Of a stretch of 64,000 nucleotides of DNA, positions 24,091-32,044 are shown one piece after another. The notes under the pieces were generated by a model. It was not told the origin of the DNA, did no database searches, and worked only from the letters and a program-made list of their open reading frames with translations. The stretch's first letter is position 1. Each line of letters starts with the position of its first letter. The DNA comes from Roseiarcus sp963770035. GTDB lineage: Bacteria > Pseudomonadota > Alphaproteobacteria > Rhizobiales > Beijerinckiaceae. Where the stretch lies: the NCBI GenBank assembly GCA_963770035.1, contig CAVYON010000056.1:1-64000 (forward strand), read 5' to 3'. The position numbers and the translations under genes are program-made.

Positions 24091-25478
24091 ATGGTCCTCG
24101 ACTACAGCAAATGGGATGCCCTTGAGCTATCCGATGACTCCGATATTGAAGTACATCCTAATGTCGATAAGCGGTCTTTCATCAGAGCCAAGCAATCTCA
24201 AATCCATCAGCAGCGAGAACAGCGCCGGTACGAAATCAAGACTCTGAAGTACGAGCGCATTATCAACGATGGACTTCTCGCGCGCATCGATAAACTCCTT
24301 GCCTCCCTCAAGAAGCACGAAGACTCTTCAGCCTCCCCCGAACAGCCTATCTTTCAAACGATTATGGAGTTTGCAAGCAACCCTGCAGATGACCAAGCTC
24401 CCCCGCCACCAGAGGGTGTTCATACACAGGAAAAGGAGCAACCGAAGTACTCGCAGATGATGAGCTCTTTGGTGGATCAGGTGAAGAAGGAGCTTGATGA
24501 GTCAAAGCCCGACAACCTGATGAAGGCGTATATCCAAGGCGTGGAAGGTCACCAGGCCAAGGTCCAAGATCTGCAGAAGCAATTGTTGACAAAACTTGCT
24601 CAGTTGGAGAAGGAAGAGGGCAGCAAGATCACTAGTGACCAACTACGTGAAGGCTTCAACACATCGCATGTTGCCAAGCCCACTGGAAAACCCAAGGATG
24701 CTGCTCCCACTAAGGAATCTCAAGTTGAGCTATTGAACCCAGGTGCGGGGACTCAGTCCTCAAGTAAACTGGCCGAAAATGACGACGATGATGACCCCGC
24801 CAATGTCGAAATTAGTGAACTTGGCAAGCAATTCGCCCGTCTCCGGCCCAATGACTATTCTGCCTATCTGCAATTCATCGGCGCACATCCAGAGATCGTT
24901 GCCGAGAAAGAAACCGATGGCCTACTTGTCGAAGCTTTCAATGCTCAAATCAAGGGAGAGGGAGATTACGCCCGCCAATGTGTGCACCAAGGTCTCCTCC
25001 TGCAATACTGTCGATCATTGGGCCCTGATGGCATCAAATTATTCTTTAGTCGGTATGTTGCCTCAATTATAAGCGTCTGTGAGAGAATTAGAGAACCTCC
25101 TACTGACATAATATTGTAATAGTATTACAACCAAGGACCACCGCGCATCAGCCTTATTCAGTAACGACGTGAATGAGACCTACCATCGCATCAAGAGCCG
25201 CGCTTTTGAGCTAAGTAAAGACGGTTCCGCTTCAAACGACCCTGCGGGTGTCGAGCAGATTCAACTGCACGCCGTTGACCCTAACACGAAGATCACCATC
25301 AACCTCCCACAGCCAAACAGTCAGGAACCCATTGAAATTGAAGCGCGCAAGATCTTCGAGTCGTTCTCCGAAGATCTCCAGAAAGCATTGGTCTCCGGGT
25401 CTCTTGATGAGGTGAACAAGGTTCTCGGTAAGATGTCTGTGGAAGAAGCCGAAGTTGTCGTCGAGCAGTTGGGCGAGA
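24091..25478 (+). pseudogene. cdc37: Hsp90 co-chaperone CDC37, 3' end missing at the chimera junction
   Basis: The start MVLDYSKWDALELSDDSDIEVHPNVD (only its first part is needed) is the hallmark Cdc37 N-terminus, including the conserved DDSD phosphorylation site. Exon 1 is 24091-25052 and exon 2 starts at 25123 (R|ITTKDHRASALF). The kinase-binding N-domain, the Hsp90-binding middle domain (YSAYLQFIGAHPEI; KLFFSRITTKDH) and the start of the C-terminal domain (KVLGKMSVEEAE) are intact. Cdc37 recruits protein kinases to Hsp90 and should be essential. The fungal reading stops at VEQLGE near 25478; roughly the last 40-60 residues of a typical fungal Cdc37 are missing and unrelated high-GC bacterial sequence follows in the same frame. 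I list it as broken only because the window joins two genomes here; in the real genome it is presumably whole. Confidence 0.9.
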
Positions 25479-25479
25479 C

Positions 25480-25689
25480 TTGTTTACGGAGAACTTCTTT
25501 CCGCCTCTGCTGGCCGAGCGCGCCGGTCGCGCGATCTGGATGCATTTCCGGCAGTGCGCCTTCGACTGGGATGCGATCGACCGCTATCGGCCCGACGAGG
25601 TCTGGTGGATGCCGACCGAGCGGGCGCTCGTCTGCGACCCCGGCGCGCGGCCGCTGAACTTCCCGTCGGAAGCCGCGGCGGCGAAATAG
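25480..25689 (+). CDS. AlgJ/AlgX-like O-acetyltransferase-fold protein, C-terminal fragment
   Basis: Only the last 69 residues remain. They closely parallel the ends of the two downstream genes: AGRAIWMHFRQCAFDWDAID, RPDEVWWMPTER and a Cys close to the end. The fragment begins just after where its relatives have the catalytic GDSF block, and in place of GDS the sequence continues from fungal CDC37. The complete gene must lie on another contig. It belongs to the SGNH/AlgJ-AlgX superfamily, whose characterised members O-acetylate exopolysaccharides in the periplasm. The downstream paralogue begins one base after its stop codon, so the three genes form one transcription unit. Confidence 0.8.
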   Translation: MFTENFFPPLLAERAGRAIWMHFRQCAFDWDAIDRYRPDEVWWMPTERALVCDPGARPLNFPSEAAAAK

Positions 25690-25690
25690 C

Positions 25691-26863
25691 ATGACCGCTC
25701 GAGCCGAAGCCGCCATCGGCGCAGAAGACCATCCCGGCCGCGCCGCATCCCCTGCGGGGCTGTTGGCCCGCTGGCGGCGGTGGTTCGCCGGCCTCGCCTT
25801 TTTGCTGCTTGTCGCCCCCCTCGCTGTCGGGCTCTTCGCGCCCGACAGCCCGGCGACGGTCGAGGCCGAGGGGCGGAGATTGGCGCCGGCGCCCCCGACG
25901 CCGAAGGGCTGGGCCGACTGGCTGGCGCTTCCCGCCGCGGTCGACGCTTTCCTCAAGGACCATTTCGGCTTGCGCCACGCGATGATCCAGGCGCACCACG
26001 ACCTGACCAAGCCGATGCTCGGCTTCGGCGGGACGGAGGTGATCGCCGGGCGCGACGGCCGGATGTTCTATCTCGGCGACGACCTCGTGCGGCAGAGCGC
26101 TGGGCTCGTGGTGCGCGACGAGCGGGTCGCCGAGACGGTCGACATGCTGGTCAGGATGCGCGACGCGTTGCAACCGCGCGGGATCCGCTTCCTCGTAGCG
26201 TCGCCGCCCAACTCCGCCACAATCTACAACGACGACCTGCCGGTCTGGGCGCAGAACAAGGGCCGCCGCACCGAATACGACTTGTTCCTCGCCGAACTCA
26301 CGCAGCGCGGGATCAAGACCATCGATCTCAGGCCGCCGCTCGCAGCTCTGCGCAAGGTCGAGAAGGCCTACTTCATGTACGACTCGCACTGGACGGCGTC
26401 CGGCGCGATCGCGGCGTACAACACCATTGTCGACGTCGACGGACACAAGGACTGGACCATCGATCCGGCGACCGCACTCGGCCCGGTCATTCCGCGCACG
26501 ACGCTCGACGTCGCGCGCGTTGCCGGCGTGGAAAAGGGGCTGAGTGAGTTGAACCGGGAGCTGAGCCTTTCGGGCGGCCGGCGCGAAGCCGAACTGTCGC
26601 CGGGACCGATGCCCGACCACGTCCAGGTCTCGGGCAGGCCGGGGCCAACCGTCATGGTGATCGGCGATTCCTTCACCACCGACCTCTTCCCCCTCATGCT
26701 CGTCCAGCACGCGGCGCGGGCGATCTGGATCAACCATCAGCGATGCGGCTTCGACTGGAAGTGGATCGAGGCCTACCACCCGGACGAAGTCTGGTGGATG
26801 CCGACCGAGCGCTTTCTGAATTGCCAGCTCGGCGCCTGGCCGGTCGGGCTCGAGCGGCGATGA
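25691..26863 (+). CDS. AlgJ/AlgX-like membrane-anchored SGNH acetyltransferase-fold protein (copy 2)
   Basis: The 390-aa product has one N-terminal membrane helix (about residues 32-50: RWFAGLAFLLLVAPLAVGLF) and a periplasmic catalytic domain. The motifs are those of the AlgJ/AlgX group: FLKDHFGLRHAMI, YDSHWTASGAIAAYN with the catalytic Asp/His pair, and VMVIGDSFTTDLF with the Ser. It ends with RCGFDWKWIE and HPDEVWWMPTERF. Characterised relatives transfer acetyl groups to alginate or cellulose and work beside an MBOAT protein; no MBOAT gene is in the visible part, so the acetyl donor system and the polysaccharide are unknown. Its TGA overlaps the next ATG (ATGA at 26860), suggesting coupled translation. 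Confidence 0.8.
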   Translation: MTARAEAAIGAEDHPGRAASPAGLLARWRRWFAGLAFLLLVAPLAVGLFAPDSPATVEAEGRRLAPAPPTPKGWADWLALPAAVDAFLKDHFGLRHAMIQAHHDLTKPMLGFGGTEVIAGRDGRMFYLGDDLVRQSAGLVVRDERVAETVDMLVRMRDALQPRGIRFLVASPPNSATIYNDDLPVWAQNKGRRTEYDLFLAELTQRGIKTIDLRPPLAALRKVEKAYFMYDSHWTASGAIAAYNTIVDVDGHKDWTIDPATALGPVIPRTTLDVARVAGVEKGLSELNRELSLSGGRREAELSPGPMPDHVQVSGRPGPTVMVIGDSFTTDLFPLMLVQHAARAIWINHQRCGFDWKWIEAYHPDEVWWMPTERFLNCQLGAWPVGLERR

Positions 26864-27957
26864 TCGCGAGCCGCCGTCGCTATTTTGCGCCTGCCGCCGC
26901 CATCCTGATCGCAGCGCCGCTCATTGTCGGCCTGATCGCGCCCGACAGTCCGGCGAGCGTCCTGAAGGAGGGGCGGCGGCTGGCGCCTGTGCCGGGCTGG
27001 CCCGGGACCGGCGCCGATTGGCATACGCTGCCGGCCGCGTTCGACGCCTATCTCAAGGACCACTTCGGCCTGCGGCAGGCGATGATCCGCGCTCACAAGG
27101 ACCTGACCAAGCCGATGCTCGGGGCCGGCTCGGATTCGGTGCTCGTCGGCCGCGATGGCCGCATGTTCTATCTTGGTGAGGAGGCGGTGCGGCAGAGCGC
27201 CGGACTCGTGCTGCGTGACGAGCGGGTGGCGGAGTTGGTCGACCTTGTCGTGGCAATGAAAGCGGCGCTCGCCAAACGCGGCGTGCGCTTTCTCGTCGCC
27301 GTGCCCCCGAACAGTTCGACCGTCTACCAGGACGACCTGCCGAACTGGGCGCAGAATCACGGCCGGCGGACCGAATACGACCTCTTCCTCGACGGCCTCG
27401 CGGCCAGGCGCGTGAAGACGGTCGACCTCCGGCCGGTCATGGCGAAAGCGCGCACGGAAGGCGCCGCCTATTTCCGTTACGATACGCACTGGACGGCGCT
27501 CGGCGCTCTCGCCGCCTTCAACGCCGTGGTCGAGGCGGACGGCCACCCCGACTGGCGGCTCGATCGGGCCGCCGCGCTTTCCCCGCCGTCGCTGCGCGAG
27601 GGCGGCGACCTCGCCCGGATGCTCGGCGTCCAGGATTCCGTCAGCGAGGAGGTCGAGGCGCTCGGGCTGCCGGAGGGCAAGAAACAGCTCCTGACCGCGG
27701 ACCCCTATGGCGATTATTGGCTCGACTCCGGCCATGCCGGTCCGACGGTCCTGATCATCGGCGACTCCTTCGCCGCTGCGCATCTCGAGCCCATGCTGCT
27801 GCCTCATGTCCGGCGCGTCATCTGGCTGAGCCACGACCATTGCGCCTTCGACTGGGGAGCGATCGACAGGTTCCGGCCCGACGAGGTGTGGTGGATGCCG
27901 ACCGAGCGGTTTCTCCTGTGCGATCCGGGCGCGCGCCCACGCGGATTCGAGGGGTAG
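26860..27957 (+). CDS. AlgJ/AlgX-like membrane-anchored SGNH acetyltransferase-fold protein (copy 3)
   Basis: A 365-aa paralogue of the preceding gene. I start it at 26860 because this ATG overlaps the upstream stop as ATGA and puts the membrane helix (YFAPAAAILIAAPLIVGLIA) at the N-terminus; the frame stays open further upstream but inside the previous gene. Catalytic motifs are YDTHWTALGALAAFN and VLIIGDSFAAAHLEP; it closes with HCAFDWGAIDRFRPDEVWW. The two full copies are similar along their whole length, so the array arose by tandem duplication. Redundant copies may modify different sugars or act as a heteromeric periplasmic complex; this is inference. Confidence 0.8.
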   Translation: MIASRRRYFAPAAAILIAAPLIVGLIAPDSPASVLKEGRRLAPVPGWPGTGADWHTLPAAFDAYLKDHFGLRQAMIRAHKDLTKPMLGAGSDSVLVGRDGRMFYLGEEAVRQSAGLVLRDERVAELVDLVVAMKAALAKRGVRFLVAVPPNSSTVYQDDLPNWAQNHGRRTEYDLFLDGLAARRVKTVDLRPVMAKARTEGAAYFRYDTHWTALGALAAFNAVVEADGHPDWRLDRAAALSPPSLREGGDLARMLGVQDSVSEEVEALGLPEGKKQLLTADPYGDYWLDSGHAGPTVLIIGDSFAAAHLEPMLLPHVRRVIWLSHDHCAFDWGAIDRFRPDEVWWMPTERFLLCDPGARPRGFEG

Positions 27958-27960
27958 GCG

Positions 27961-28515
27961 ATGGCGATCCCGGTTGAGGCGCGCAGCGTCCTCGTCCTCG
28001 GCGGCGCGCGTTCCGGCAAGAGCGCCTATGCCCAAGCGCTCGCCGAGGCCGCCGCGCCCGAGCGGGTTTATCTGGCGACCGCCGAGGCGGGCGACGCAGA
28101 AATGGCGGACCGGATCGCACGCCATCGGCAGTCGCGTGGGCCCGGCTGGTCGACGCGCGAGGCGCCGCTCGACCTCGCCGAGGCGCTCGCCGCCGAGGCG
28201 CGGGCGGGGCGAATCGTGCTTGCCGACTGCCTCACGCTGTGGATCTCGAACCTGATGCTCTGCGGCCGGGACGTCGAGGCCGCGACCGCCGCGCTCGCCA
28301 GCGCCGTCGGCGCGCTCGACGGGCCGGCGATCCTCGTCTCCAACGAGGTCGGGCTGGCGCTCGTGCCGGAGACCCGGCTCGGGCGCGACTTCCGCGACCT
28401 GCAGGGACGGGCGAACGCCGCGGTCGCGCGGGTTTGCGATGCGGTCGTGTTCGTCGCCGCCGGATTGCCGACGCTGCTAAAGCCCGCCCCGCCGCTCGAA
28501 TGGCGGCTAGGGTGA
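27961..28515 (+). CDS. cobU: Bifunctional adenosylcobinamide kinase/adenosylcobinamide-phosphate guanylyltransferase
   Basis: The 184-aa length matches CobU/CobP. The P-loop is GGARSGKS at residues 14-21, and the RHRQSRG motif holds the His that is guanylylated. VLADCLTLWISNLM and LVSNEVGLALVPE are conserved CobU blocks. The enzyme phosphorylates adenosylcobinamide and then adds GMP to give AdoCbi-GDP, the precursor for lower-ligand attachment in cobalamin synthesis. It starts three bases after the AlgJ-like array but its function is unrelated. Cobalamin is relevant to the corrinoid-protein module at 45.5-49 kb in the same genome. No cobalamin riboswitch is visible upstream. Confidence 0.92.
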   Translation: MAIPVEARSVLVLGGARSGKSAYAQALAEAAAPERVYLATAEAGDAEMADRIARHRQSRGPGWSTREAPLDLAEALAAEARAGRIVLADCLTLWISNLMLCGRDVEAATAALASAVGALDGPAILVSNEVGLALVPETRLGRDFRDLQGRANAAVARVCDAVVFVAAGLPTLLKPAPPLEWRLG

Positions 28516-28537
28516 TGGGCTGGCGTGAAACGCGGCG

Positions 28538-28590
28538 CTGTAGGGCAAGGTCGCCGACCTCGCCGCTGTGATCAGCGCTCGCGGCTACAG
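28538..28590. repeat. Palindromic intergenic repeat, CTGTAG...CTACAG type
   Basis: A dyad-symmetric segment runs from CTGTAG to CTACAG with inner blocks GTCGCCGACC and GCGCTCGCGGC. A related copy lies at 49832-49905. Both sit between genes. They look like dispersed palindromic elements of the host genome. Confidence 0.5.
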
Positions 28591-28654
28591 TCGGCCAGCG
28601 CCAATTCTGCTAGACTCCGAATCGGGCAGGGCGAAAGGAACTCTGGCGCTGAGC

Positions 28655-29410
28655 ATGGCGATGGGCGGATTGTTGCGGCTGTTTGAGCGCGGGCGCGAAC
28701 CTGCGCATCTCGACCTCAGCCACAATGGCGAAGTCTTCCGCATCGCGATCAACCGCTCGACGCGATCGCGACGGTTCACCCTGCGGGTGCGCGCGGCCAG
28801 CCGCGACGTGGTGCTCACCATGCCGGCGCGGGCGCCGATGTCGGCGGCGCGGGAATTCGCCGAGCGCCACGCGGCCTGGATCGGCGCGCGGCTAGCCCGG
28901 CTACCGCGGCCGGTCGCCTTCGAGCCGCTGGCGAAGACGCCGCTGCGCGGAGTCGATCACACGATCGTCCACAAGCCCGGGGCGCGCGGCGTTGTCTGGA
29001 CCGAGGTGGCCGAGCAAGGACCGCTCCTCTGCGTGGCCGGCGAGCGGCCGCATGTGGCTCGGCGGGTGCACGACTTCCTGCGACGCGAGGCGCTAAAAGA
29101 CATCGAGGCCGCGGTCGCCCGCCACGCCAAGGCGATCGGCGTCCAGCCGAAGCGCATCGCCGTTCGCGACACCGTCAGCCGCTGGGGATCGTGCTCGTCG
29201 TCCGGCCGCCTCAGTTTCTCCTGGCGCCTGATCCTCGCGCCGCCCTACGTGCTCGACTACCTCGCCGCTCACGAGGTCGCGCATCTTGTGCACCTCAACC
29301 ATTCCGCAAAATACTGGGCGCTGGTCGGTCGCGTCTCGCCCGACGTGAAGCGGGCGGAGGCGTGGCTCAAGGCGCATGGCGCGAGCTTGCATCGTTTTGG
29401 GGAAGAGTGA
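28655..29410 (+). CDS. YgjP-like (DUF45, SprT-related) zinc metallopeptidase
   Basis: The 251-aa protein contains the zinc motif HEVAHLVHLNH (HExxH, third ligand His in the following NH) near residue 210, preceded by WGSCSSSGRLSFSWRLI, the strongly conserved DUF45 block. Members of this family resemble the SprT/Spartan protease core; the bacterial substrates are unknown. The N-terminal half carries the beta-rich RSRRFTLRVRAASRDVVLTMP region typical of YgjP. I chose the ATG at 28655, in line with family length; an in-frame start at 28568 would run back into the repeat at 28538-28590. It stands alone after cobU and before the sigma-54 controlled operon. Confidence 0.82.
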   Translation: MAMGGLLRLFERGREPAHLDLSHNGEVFRIAINRSTRSRRFTLRVRAASRDVVLTMPARAPMSAAREFAERHAAWIGARLARLPRPVAFEPLAKTPLRGVDHTIVHKPGARGVVWTEVAEQGPLLCVAGERPHVARRVHDFLRREALKDIEAAVARHAKAIGVQPKRIAVRDTVSRWGSCSSSGRLSFSWRLILAPPYVLDYLAAHEVAHLVHLNHSAKYWALVGRVSPDVKRAEAWLKAHGASLHRFGEE

Positions 29411-29613
29411 ATCCGCTCTACCATGGAACATGCGCTACCGAGATCGTGCAACAGCGGGATTCGCATCGAGATCGACGGCTTCGTTACAGCGCAAAGCGCT
29501 CTGCAGCGGACGACGCGCTTCGTCATCGGACCGCCCGGTTCGGCCCATCCGGAGGATACGCGCCGCCGGAAGCGCCGCGCAAGCTCTGGGCGCAGGAGCC
29601 TAACGTTGCGGCA

Positions 29614-29647
29614 GGGCGCCGACAATTAGGGCGATCGGCGCCCTTTT
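29614..29647 (+). terminator. Rho-independent terminator
   Basis: A perfect 9-bp stem (GGGCGCCGA at 29614-29622 pairing with TCGGCGCCC at 29635-29643) with a 12-nt loop is followed directly by TTTT. It separates transcription of the upstream protease/cobU region from the operon promoter about 40 bp downstream. Confidence 0.7.
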
Positions 29648-29683
29648 CGTCGCGCGAAACCCGTGACAATACGCCGCATCCTT

Positions 29684-29699
29684 CGGCATGCTCTTTGCA
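29684..29699 (+). promoter_or_regulatory. Putative sigma-54 (RpoN) -24/-12 promoter
   Basis: The sequence CGGCATGCTCTTTGCA fits the consensus TGGCAC-N5-TTGC closely: invariant GG at 29685-29686 and GC at 29697-29698 with exactly 10 nt between. It would start transcription near 29710, about 50 nt before the ATG of the binding-protein gene. Sigma-54 commonly drives nitrogen-scavenging genes through NtrC, which suits a cyanuric acid/biuret operon. Confidence 0.6.
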
Positions 29700-29759
29700 A
29701 AAGTTGACGCGGGGAATGGCGCGGCGGCGCGTCACGGATTCGAGCATAAGGATGTCGGA

Positions 29760-30875
29760 ATGTCTGCATCGGGAATGTCGCGTCGTACGCTGATCAAGAC
29801 CACCGCCCTGGGGCTCGCGGGCGCAACGCTGAACATCGGCGCGATCGGGCGCGCGCTCGCCGCCCAGGATCTGACGGTCGGCGTCGTCTATGTCGGCGCA
29901 CGCGACGACTTCGGCTGGAACCAGGCGCACGCGGTCGCGATCCAGGCGCTGAAGCAAGTGCCGGGCGTCAAAGTGGTCGAGGAAGAGAACGTGCCCGAGA
30001 CCGACGCTGTGTCGAAGTCGATGGAATCGATGGTCAACCTCGACGGCGCGGGCCTGATCCTGGCCACTTCGTTCGGCTACTACACGCCGTTCGTCGTCGA
30101 TCTCGCCAAGAAATATCCCGACGTCCAGTTCCGCCACGCTGCGCCGTTGTGGAACAAGGACAAGGATCCGAAGAACGCAGGCTCGTATTTCGGCTATCTG
30201 AACCAGGCGCACTACGTAAACGGCGTCGCCGCCGGCCTCTGCACCAAGTCCAACAAAATCGGCTTCGTTGCGGCGAAGCCGATCGCCAGCGTGCTCTCCA
30301 ACATCAATTCGGTCCTGCTCGGCGCGCGCTCGACCAATCCGAAGGCGACCGTGCAGGTGATCTTCACCGGCGACTGGTCGATGCCGGTGCGTGAAGCTGA
30401 AGCCGCCAACGCGCTTGTCGACGCCGGCTGCGACGTCATCACCTGCCACGTCGATGGGCCCAAGGTGGTGATCGAGACGGCGGAGAAGCGGGGCGCGATG
30501 AGTTGCGGGCACAACGCCAGCCAGGCTCCGCTCGCGCCGAAAGGTTTCATCACCGGCGCCGAATACAAGTGGGAGACGATCTACAAGGGTTACGCCGCCG
30601 ACATCGCGGCCGGCAAGACCCCGCCGAATTTTCTCGTCGGAGGCTACGAGGTTGACTTCGTCCGCAATACGCCGTTCGGCGCCGCCGCAACGCCGGAGGC
30701 GCAAAAGGCTGCGACCGCGGCTATCGAGGGCCTCCGCAAGGGCGCGCCGATCTATGTCGGGCCGCTCAAGGACAACAAGGGCAAGCTCGTCATCGACAAG
30801 ACCTACGGCAACCTCGATCCCTACCTCGACAAAATGGACTACCTGCTCGAAGGCGTCATCGGGTCGACGACCTGA
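29760..30875 (+). CDS. BMP-family ABC transporter substrate-binding protein (Tat signal)
   Basis: The 371-aa product belongs to the basic membrane protein (BMP/PnrA) family: DLTVGVVYVGARDDFGWNQA, GAGLILATSFGY and SYFGYLNQAHYVNGVAAGL are its conserved blocks. I start at 29760 because AAGGAT precedes it at proper spacing and it places the twin-arginine signal SRRTLIKTT at residues 7-15, ending near ALAAQ; there is no lipobox Cys. BMP proteins typically bind nucleosides, purines or similar heterocycles. Standing first in an operon with biuH, atzD and atzE, this one probably captures cyanuric acid, biuret or a related N-heterocycle in the periplasm. The transporter's permeases and ATPase are encoded at 30902-32958 and 34848-36371. 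Confidence 0.9.
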   Translation: MSASGMSRRTLIKTTALGLAGATLNIGAIGRALAAQDLTVGVVYVGARDDFGWNQAHAVAIQALKQVPGVKVVEEENVPETDAVSKSMESMVNLDGAGLILATSFGYYTPFVVDLAKKYPDVQFRHAAPLWNKDKDPKNAGSYFGYLNQAHYVNGVAAGLCTKSNKIGFVAAKPIASVLSNINSVLLGARSTNPKATVQVIFTGDWSMPVREAEAANALVDAGCDVITCHVDGPKVVIETAEKRGAMSCGHNASQAPLAPKGFITGAEYKWETIYKGYAADIAAGKTPPNFLVGGYEVDFVRNTPFGAAATPEAQKAATAAIEGLRKGAPIYVGPLKDNKGKLVIDKTYGNLDPYLDKMDYLLEGVIGSTT

Positions 30876-30901
30876 GGCCGGCGGACGAGGAGCGCGCGCC
30901 G

Positions 30902-32044
30902 ATGTCGGACGCGCCCTTGACCCCCTCGTCCGCTTCGGACCTGATCCAGCCGGTCGGTCCGAATGCAGCGACCTCCGAATGGGCGCGGCGGCTGCGCGTC
31001 CAGTCGGAATATGTCGTCATCCCGCTCATGGCGATCGTCGTCGCGGCAGCCCTGTTCGCGCTGTTCCTCCTGGCGATCGGCAAGTCTCCGGCTGACTTCA
31101 TCGCCTATGTCTGGCGGGGAGGGTTTGGCACCGCCTTCTCGCTCGAAAACACGCTGCAGCGCTCGTCTCCGCTGATCATGACCGCGCTCGCGGTCGCCAT
31201 TCCCGCCCGCATCGGCCTGATCATGATCGGCGGCGAGGGCGCGCTGGTGATCGGCGGCTTCGCCGCCGCCGCGCTGGCGATTCCGATGATCGGGGTCGTG
31301 CCGCCGCTCATCACTCTGATCCTGATGGCGATCACGGCCATGACCGTCGGCGGCTTCTGGGTCGGGATCGCCGGCTTCCTGCGCTATGCGCGCGGCGTCA
31401 ACGAGACGATCTCGTCGCTGCTGCTGACTTACATCGGCATCGCGATCATGAACTTCTTCGTCGAGGGGGCGCTGCGCGACATTTCCAATCCGAACAAGCC
31501 TTCGACCAAGCCGCTAACGGACGCCTATATGGTCGGCGCCATCCCCGGCGCCGAGGTGCATTGGGGGATTGTCGCGGGGATCGCCCTTTGCGTCGCGCTC
31601 TATTTACTGATCGAACGCACCACATTCGGCTTCGCCGCGCGGGTGACCGGCGGCAATTTCCGGGCGGCGCTGGCTCAAGGGCTGCCGGTCGGCAAGCTGA
31701 TCGTCGCCTGCTCGGCGATCGCCGGCGCATGCGCCGGGCTCGCCGGCTTCTTCGAGGTCGCGGCGATCCAGGGGCGCGCCAACGCCTCGCTCGCCGCAGG
31801 CTACGGCTTCACCGGCATCCTGGTGTCGTTCCTGGCGCGTCACAATCCTCTGGTCATTCCGCCGGTCGCGATCTTGTTCGGCGGCATCGTTGCTGCGGGC
31901 GGTCTGATCCAGCGGCGCATGGGGCTGCCCGACGCGACGGTGCAGGTCCTTGAAGGCCTGATCTTCGTGATCCTCCTGACCTCCGAGACGCTCTACGGCC
32001 GCTTCTCGATCTTCAAGCCCAAGGCCACGAAGGACCGGACATGA
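30902..32044 (+). CDS. ABC transporter permease (NupP/BMP-associated type), subunit 1
   Basis: The 380-aa product has about nine to ten membrane segments and the BPD_transp_2 fold. Landmarks are LIMIGGEGALVIGGFAAAALA near residue 105, RYARGVNETISSLLLTYIG (the coupling region) and the later GFAARVTGGNFRAALAQGLP loop that contacts the ATPase. The N-terminal 30 residues are cytoplasmic. The ATG at 30902 lies 26 bp after the binding-protein gene, and its TGA overlaps the ATG of the second permease (ATGA, 32041-32044). These pairs form the channel of the BMP-type nucleobase/nucleoside importers. Confidence 0.9.
   Translation: MSDAPLTPSSASDLIQPVGPNAATSEWARRLRVQSEYVVIPLMAIVVAAALFALFLLAIGKSPADFIAYVWRGGFGTAFSLENTLQRSSPLIMTALAVAIPARIGLIMIGGEGALVIGGFAAAALAIPMIGVVPPLITLILMAITAMTVGGFWVGIAGFLRYARGVNETISSLLLTYIGIAIMNFFVEGALRDISNPNKPSTKPLTDAYMVGAIPGAEVHWGIVAGIALCVALYLLIERTTFGFAARVTGGNFRAALAQGLPVGKLIVACSAIAGACAGLAGFFEVAAIQGRANASLAAGYGFTGILVSFLARHNPLVIPPVAILFGGIVAAGGLIQRRMGLPDATVQVLEGLIFVILLTSETLYGRFSIFKPKATKDRT

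Larger units (their letters stand above)
29411..29759. other. Intergenic region upstream of the transporter operon
   Basis: Contains a hairpin followed by T4 (29614-29647) and, downstream of it, a sigma-54 type promoter (29684-29699). A further stem can be drawn at about 29573-29612 (GCCGCGCAA pairing with TTGCGGC). No convincing small gene. Confidence 0.5.

Noticed and set aside
29573..29647. Riboswitch or attenuator controlling the cyanuric acid operon
   Set aside because: The stem-loops end in a terminator that lies upstream of the sigma-54 promoter, so they would not be in the operon's mRNA; no known riboswitch consensus fits.
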